Assembly (NCBI GenBank): GCA_028824125.1
Contig: JAPPES010000001.1
Location: forward strand, 1 to 43,204
Source: Candidatus Poribacteria bacterium
GTDB taxonomy: Bacteria; Poribacteria; WGA-4E; WGA-3G
Direction: 5' to 3'
DNA length: 43,204 nucleotides
Shown here: positions 39,700-43,204 of the stretch, in pieces
Layout of the letters: the number at the start of each line of letters is the position of its first letter
How positions within the stretch are numbered: the stretch's first letter is position 1
Made by a program: the position numbers and the translations under genes
Notes under the pieces: generated by a model
Told to the model about the DNA's origin: nothing
The model's database searches: none
The model's input: only the letters and a program-made list of their open reading frames with translations

Positions 39700-41931
39700 T
39701 CAAAAATGCCGCACCAATTCCAGACTCCAAAACCGAGGTTCGTTAACATAACCGGTTAGATTGTTAAAATCGATACCTCCGGTAGGAGACATATCGTTGA
39801 GGATATTACGTCCGATAAGTGCCACTTCTGTGTTGCCATCAGGCAATTGGCAAGCAAAGCGGAGCCCTCCCTCCAACAACCATTCATCGCTGAATTCCAC
39901 AGAGTCGTAAAGGAAGAAGTGCACTCGGCTGCGGTATGCCCAATCTGTAGCAGCAACAAGGCGAAAACCTGCTGGCAGATCAAGCATGTAACGTAACGTT
40001 ACATCTGCAATCCAAGCAGGTGCCTGTGGTAGACTGTTGCTGTCAATGGAAAAAGTGCCTTCAGCAGAAGCGGGCGGATCCAGCACCTTACACGGTGCAC
40101 CGCAGCCCTGCACTGCCAAATTTGGATCGTCAATACGTGTCTGGTTGTAGCTAAGTCCTGCTGACACCTCAAATGAGGTTATCGGGAGGAAAATCAACTC
40201 TGCCTCAACACCGCGCCCAATTGTGCTATCGGCATTTACTAATCGATTAAAGTTGGCTTCTCCACCCACCGCAGTGAGTTGTTGATCCTGCATCAAGTAG
40301 TTGAACGCTGCCAGATTCAGGTGCAACCGTTGTTCCCATAAACGTAGTTTTGTGCCACCTTCAAAGGATAGAATAGTCTCTGTCCCTGCCACCGTGACCT
40401 CATTGCCAAATAGCAAACGTCCTTGAATGCTGGGAGCACGGAATCCGCGCGCTGCGCGTAAGTATGTCTGCACACTGGGTGAAACCTCATAGCGTAGGCT
40501 TAGATCTCCACTCCACACTGTGTCCTGTGGATTCTGATGAATGGGTCCGAGTGGGCCTGCCTCGGTAACAGCAGGTGCTTCGTCTAGCCAGGCGGTATAG
40601 TCCTTCGCATCGTCAGACAACCGTACGCCAGCACCTAATTCTATATTGTCAAATAGTTGGAAGGTCGCTGATGCAAAAGCTGCTCGTGCTGTGGTGGTCT
40701 GTTCTTGACGCACATATCCATCCTGAACGCCTTCTGCCAAAGTATCGTAGTTGAAATCCTCCATTCTCACGAACTCGCGGAAATAGTACAATCCGAACTG
40801 ATACGCGAGACGACTTTCTCCTGTCGTCATCAAGCGAACTTCTTGGCTAAACTGGTTCAGCAAGGGAATACCGGACGCGGTTTCGGAAGGAAAAGGAATT
40901 ACACCGGGACCACTTGACGGGGTGAACGCAGCACCGTATCCACCGTCAATATCCCCACGTGAAAAATTAGCAAGTCGCTCTAAACCTGTCAGCGAAACCA
41001 ATTGGAAGTTTCCAATATCGTAGCGCACTTCAGCACTTAAACCCCCCGAACGCATCGTTTGTTCATTTCGACCGTCGTGTGCGATACTGTCGCGAGTAAA
41101 GTCTTCTATCAGACCTCCTTCATCCGGTACCAAGATATTGGCACGAAATAGGCGTGATGTACCATCAAGATCGCGTGCCTGGAGTTTGAGCCACGCTTCC
41201 AGTTCTGGCATCGGTGTCCACAACAACTGTAAACGTCCTGCTAAGTCACGATGGCCACCAAGGATATTTTCTTCAGTTGTCCGTGCGTTATCTATCCAAT
41301 CGCCTCGCTCCTGTGCCAGTAGAGATAACCGCGCGGCAAGCACTGAAGGCACAAGCGGAACGGACACTGCCCCCTCAAAATTTACACTGTTGAACCGTCC
41401 GTAACTTATCCGTCCATATCCCTCTAATGTCTGTGTAGGTCTTGCTGATTCAAGCTTTATAGCGCCTGCTGGCGTATTGCGTCCGAATAGCGTGCCTTGC
41501 GGTCCCCGTAGCACCTCAATCCTTTCTAAATCAAAAGCGGGGAATCCTTTCAGCATCGTATTTTCGAGGACAACGCCATCGTAAAGAACCGAAACTGGTT
41601 GCGAAGCGTTGAGATCAAAATCCGTATTGCCGAGTCCACGTATATAAAAGCGCGGAAAAACGCGTCCAAATGATGACTCCATCTGTAAACTTGGTGTCCG
41701 ATTTGACAAAAATCGCAAATCCATCCCCGATGATCGCAAAGCATCGGATTTGTCGCCACGGATAGTTGAGACGGAAAGCGGCACTTCAAAAGACAGCTGC
41801 TCACGTTTGCGAGCAGTGACTATAATCTCTTCTAATGTATAAAGTTCGGGTTCCTGATCGGCAGTGACTAATAAAGATGTGGACAGTACCACTAAAAAAA
41901 CTAAAACACAAATTTGTTTGCTAAGGTTCAT
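39700..41931 (-). CDS. TonB-dependent receptor, proteobacterial iron-complex type
   Basis: A 743-residue outer-membrane receptor with a signal peptide (MNLSKQICVLVFLVVLSTSL...TA/D), TonB box LEEIIVTARKRE and a classical plug (PRFYIRGLGNTDFDLNASQP, VLYDGVVLE, FDLERIEVLRGPQGTLFGRNTPAGAI). The barrel ends in VRHF. Unlike the receptors at 0.5-11.5 kb, it has no regulatory-like domain, and the 'LEEIIVTARKRE' and 'RGPQGTLFGRN' motifs are those of Proteobacteria such as sphingomonads. A 60-base sample (41281-41340) is 35 G+C against 23 in a sample of the first receptor (1801-1860), which hints at horizontal origin. GAGGA lies 4-5 bases before ATG. Substrate unknown. Confidence 0.92.
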   Translation of the reverse strand: MNLSKQICVLVFLVVLSTSLLVTADQEPELYTLEEIIVTARKREQLSFEVPLSVSTIRGDKSDALRSSGMDLRFLSNRTPSLQMESSFGRVFPRFYIRGLGNTDFDLNASQPVSVLYDGVVLENTMLKGFPAFDLERIEVLRGPQGTLFGRNTPAGAIKLESARPTQTLEGYGRISYGRFNSVNFEGAVSVPLVPSVLAARLSLLAQERGDWIDNARTTEENILGGHRDLAGRLQLLWTPMPELEAWLKLQARDLDGTSRLFRANILVPDEGGLIEDFTRDSIAHDGRNEQTMRSGGLSAEVRYDIGNFQLVSLTGLERLANFSRGDIDGGYGAAFTPSSGPGVIPFPSETASGIPLLNQFSQEVRLMTTGESRLAYQFGLYYFREFVRMEDFNYDTLAEGVQDGYVRQEQTTTARAAFASATFQLFDNIELGAGVRLSDDAKDYTAWLDEAPAVTEAGPLGPIHQNPQDTVWSGDLSLRYEVSPSVQTYLRAARGFRAPSIQGRLLFGNEVTVAGTETILSFEGGTKLRLWEQRLHLNLAAFNYLMQDQQLTAVGGEANFNRLVNADSTIGRGVEAELIFLPITSFEVSAGLSYNQTRIDDPNLAVQGCGAPCKVLDPPASAEGTFSIDSNSLPQAPAWIADVTLRYMLDLPAGFRLVAATDWAYRSRVHFFLYDSVEFSDEWLLEGGLRFACQLPDGNTEVALIGRNILNDMSPTGGIDFNNLTGYVNEPRFWSLELVRHF

Positions 41932-41966
41932 ATTTCCTCTTTGAATACTACTGTATCTCTGTTATG

Positions 41967-42788
41967 TTATTTACTTTCGTTATTTGTGTTAGCGATTTGC
42001 GCGCGTAACCGTTCTACCTCAGCTTCTAATTCATTTGCCTTCGCTTCCGCTTCCTCGCGACGATATTGTTCCTCCTCGCGACGATGTTGTTCTTCTTCGC
42101 GCAGGGTTTTCTCTTGCTCCAATAGGTGCTTTATTTCCATAGATGTCGTAATTGGCGTTCCATCAGGCAAATACGGACGCATGAGTCTCACATGGGTAGT
42201 CTGATCGTTTTCCCAACGCAACCAGAGATTCAACGCTTCGCTGAACAAGCCACCTTCCGCATCCGGTTCAATCTCTACAATGTCTCCCGATGGACTCCGC
42301 TGCCACCCACGAAACTCCACAGGTTTCTTCATTTCAGGTTGATGGATAAAGTATTCTTGAACGCCTATATCATTCAGATATAGCTCCACTTTTCTGTCCC
42401 GATCCTGATGTGCCGTTGAATCCGAGAGAAACTCAAATACGACTACAGGGACTGCTCCCTCCGCCCACGTATAGAAACTGCGGCGTAGCGGGTATTTCTC
42501 AACACCAAACACAATGTGGATATCAGGGGCGACACATTTTGTAATATCCCCTTCACTATAATAGATAAAACTGTCAACGGCAATATGAACCAGTTCGTTA
42601 ATTGCAAAATATCGTTTGAGTTGATCGAATAACGTAGTAATCTGCTCAGCGTGAAAATCGGTTGCGGCCATAGGTTCATCGTCCTCACACGGATAGCCTT
42701 CAATGTAAATGGTCGGTTTTCCAATCGCTTTTGGAAAGACGGGCATATACTTTTTTTGTTTGAATTCAAAATCGTTTAAGGCATTCAT
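41967..42788 (-). CDS. Uma2-family (DUF820) putative endonuclease with coiled-coil tail
   Basis: A 273-residue protein of the PD-(D/E)XK superfamily. APDIHIVFG supplies the Asp (D89), VVVFEFLSDST the Glu (E119), and DRKVELYLNDIGVQEYFI follows, the typical Uma2 order. The region after residue 215 is a highly charged coiled coil with a short repeat (LREEEQHRREEEQYRREEAE), as in many Uma2 proteins. GGAG lies 6 bases before ATG. These genes are expanded in cyanobacteria, Chloroflexi and Poribacteria; no biochemical role is established. It lies 35 bases upstream of the receptor gene on the same strand. Confidence 0.88.
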   Translation of the reverse strand: MNALNDFEFKQKKYMPVFPKAIGKPTIYIEGYPCEDDEPMAATDFHAEQITTLFDQLKRYFAINELVHIAVDSFIYYSEGDITKCVAPDIHIVFGVEKYPLRRSFYTWAEGAVPVVVFEFLSDSTAHQDRDRKVELYLNDIGVQEYFIHQPEMKKPVEFRGWQRSPSGDIVEIEPDAEGGLFSEALNLWLRWENDQTTHVRLMRPYLPDGTPITTSMEIKHLLEQEKTLREEEQHRREEEQYRREEAEAKANELEAEVERLRAQIANTNNESK

Positions 42789-43204
42789 GATTCTCTCCGT
42801 TGTGTATTAAGCAGACGGCGTTTCAACTACCTGCTGTGTGCCTGTCTCTAATTGTTTGTTTGATGTGGCTAATTGTTGGCTTACGGACGCATCGCTATAG
42901 TTTCTGCTCACCAATTGTCCAGTCTTTTTGTAATTACGAACCACGACTCTTCAATAGTAATGCTCATAACTAACTTCAGCAAAGCATTTTCAAAGTATAC
43001 CACAAATTTGTTGGAAAATCAAAGGTTTCCGTTGCTCATTCTGATTTTGGTGCCAAGATGAACGTAAACGAAACACAACATTCAAAGGATGGACTAAAAT
43101 CACAGATGCAACCCATTTTTATGCTTCAAAAAATGAAAACACTTAAAATTACTAAACTTTGGACAATTTTAGGGGTCCTTATTTGATAGCATCGTTTATG
43201 GAAA
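42789..43204. other. Intergenic region with no recognised gene
   Basis: No frame with a ribosome site, RNA gene, terminator or repeat was recognised in these 416 bases. The last 120 bases are AT-rich and may lead into a gene beyond the window. Confidence 0.5.

Noticed and set aside
1..43204. CRISPR arrays, tRNA and rRNA genes
   Set aside because: No regularly spaced direct repeats and no cloverleaf or rRNA-like sequence were seen in either strand.

Overview
The window comes from a Gram-negative bacterium with an outer membrane: it carries five TonB-dependent receptors, two TonB proteins and an outer-membrane DUF5916-type protein. Coding density is moderate and intergenic regions hold several families of miniature inverted repeats. 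That mix, together with an Uma2-type nuclease, many TPR proteins and an OrfB-only IS200/IS605 element, recalls Candidatus Poribacteria or a similar candidate phylum. The assignment is a guess from gene content and was not tested.

Layout. (1) 0.5-16.4 kb, plus strand: a receptor array. Four paralogous TonB-dependent receptors carry 2, 1, 1 and 0 N-terminal carboxypeptidase-regulatory-like domains. The fourth is separated from the third by a TnpB-encoding IS element whose right end now supplies its start codon. A DUF5916/CBM9-like protein and two tandem TonB proteins follow, the latter with near-identical promoter-proximal halves and divergent periplasmic halves. (2) 16.5-21.3 kb, minus strand: purF and purM, two small membrane proteins and a FliG-like protein. 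PurM is fused to an N-terminal XRE-type helix-turn-helix and has a perfect inverted repeat in its leader. (3) 21.4-24.7 kb: a decayed toxin-antitoxin remnant, an alpha/beta hydrolase and a large protein that may be six-hairpin-glycosidase-like. (4) 24.8-30.3 kb, plus strand: a compact six-gene cluster that looks like an anti-phage or restriction operon. It encodes a small toxin-like protein, an antitoxin-FRG-TPR fusion, an SPPY-type DNA methyltransferase, an HNH nuclease, a PD-(D/E)XK/Mrr_N-like nuclease and a BsaWI-like endonuclease that lacks expected catalytic residues. (5) 30.3-35.4 kb: a deleted sugar isomerase remnant, a Gfo/Idh/MocA oxidoreductase and ileS. Upstream of ileS lies what reads as a complete ribosome-mediated attenuator: promoter, Ile-rich 42-residue leader peptide, antiterminator and terminator. 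(6) 35.4-39.7 kb, plus strand: three tandem cytoplasmic trypsin-like protease-TPR proteins. (7) 39.7-42.8 kb, minus strand: a proteobacterial-style TonB-dependent receptor and an Uma2-family nuclease.

Most promising for follow-up: the putative ileS attenuator, the FRG/methyltransferase/nuclease operon, the XRE-PurM fusion with its operator-like repeat, the FliG-like protein with no visible flagellar neighbours, and the three protease-TPR paralogs. All family calls come from motif recognition by eye; no search was run.
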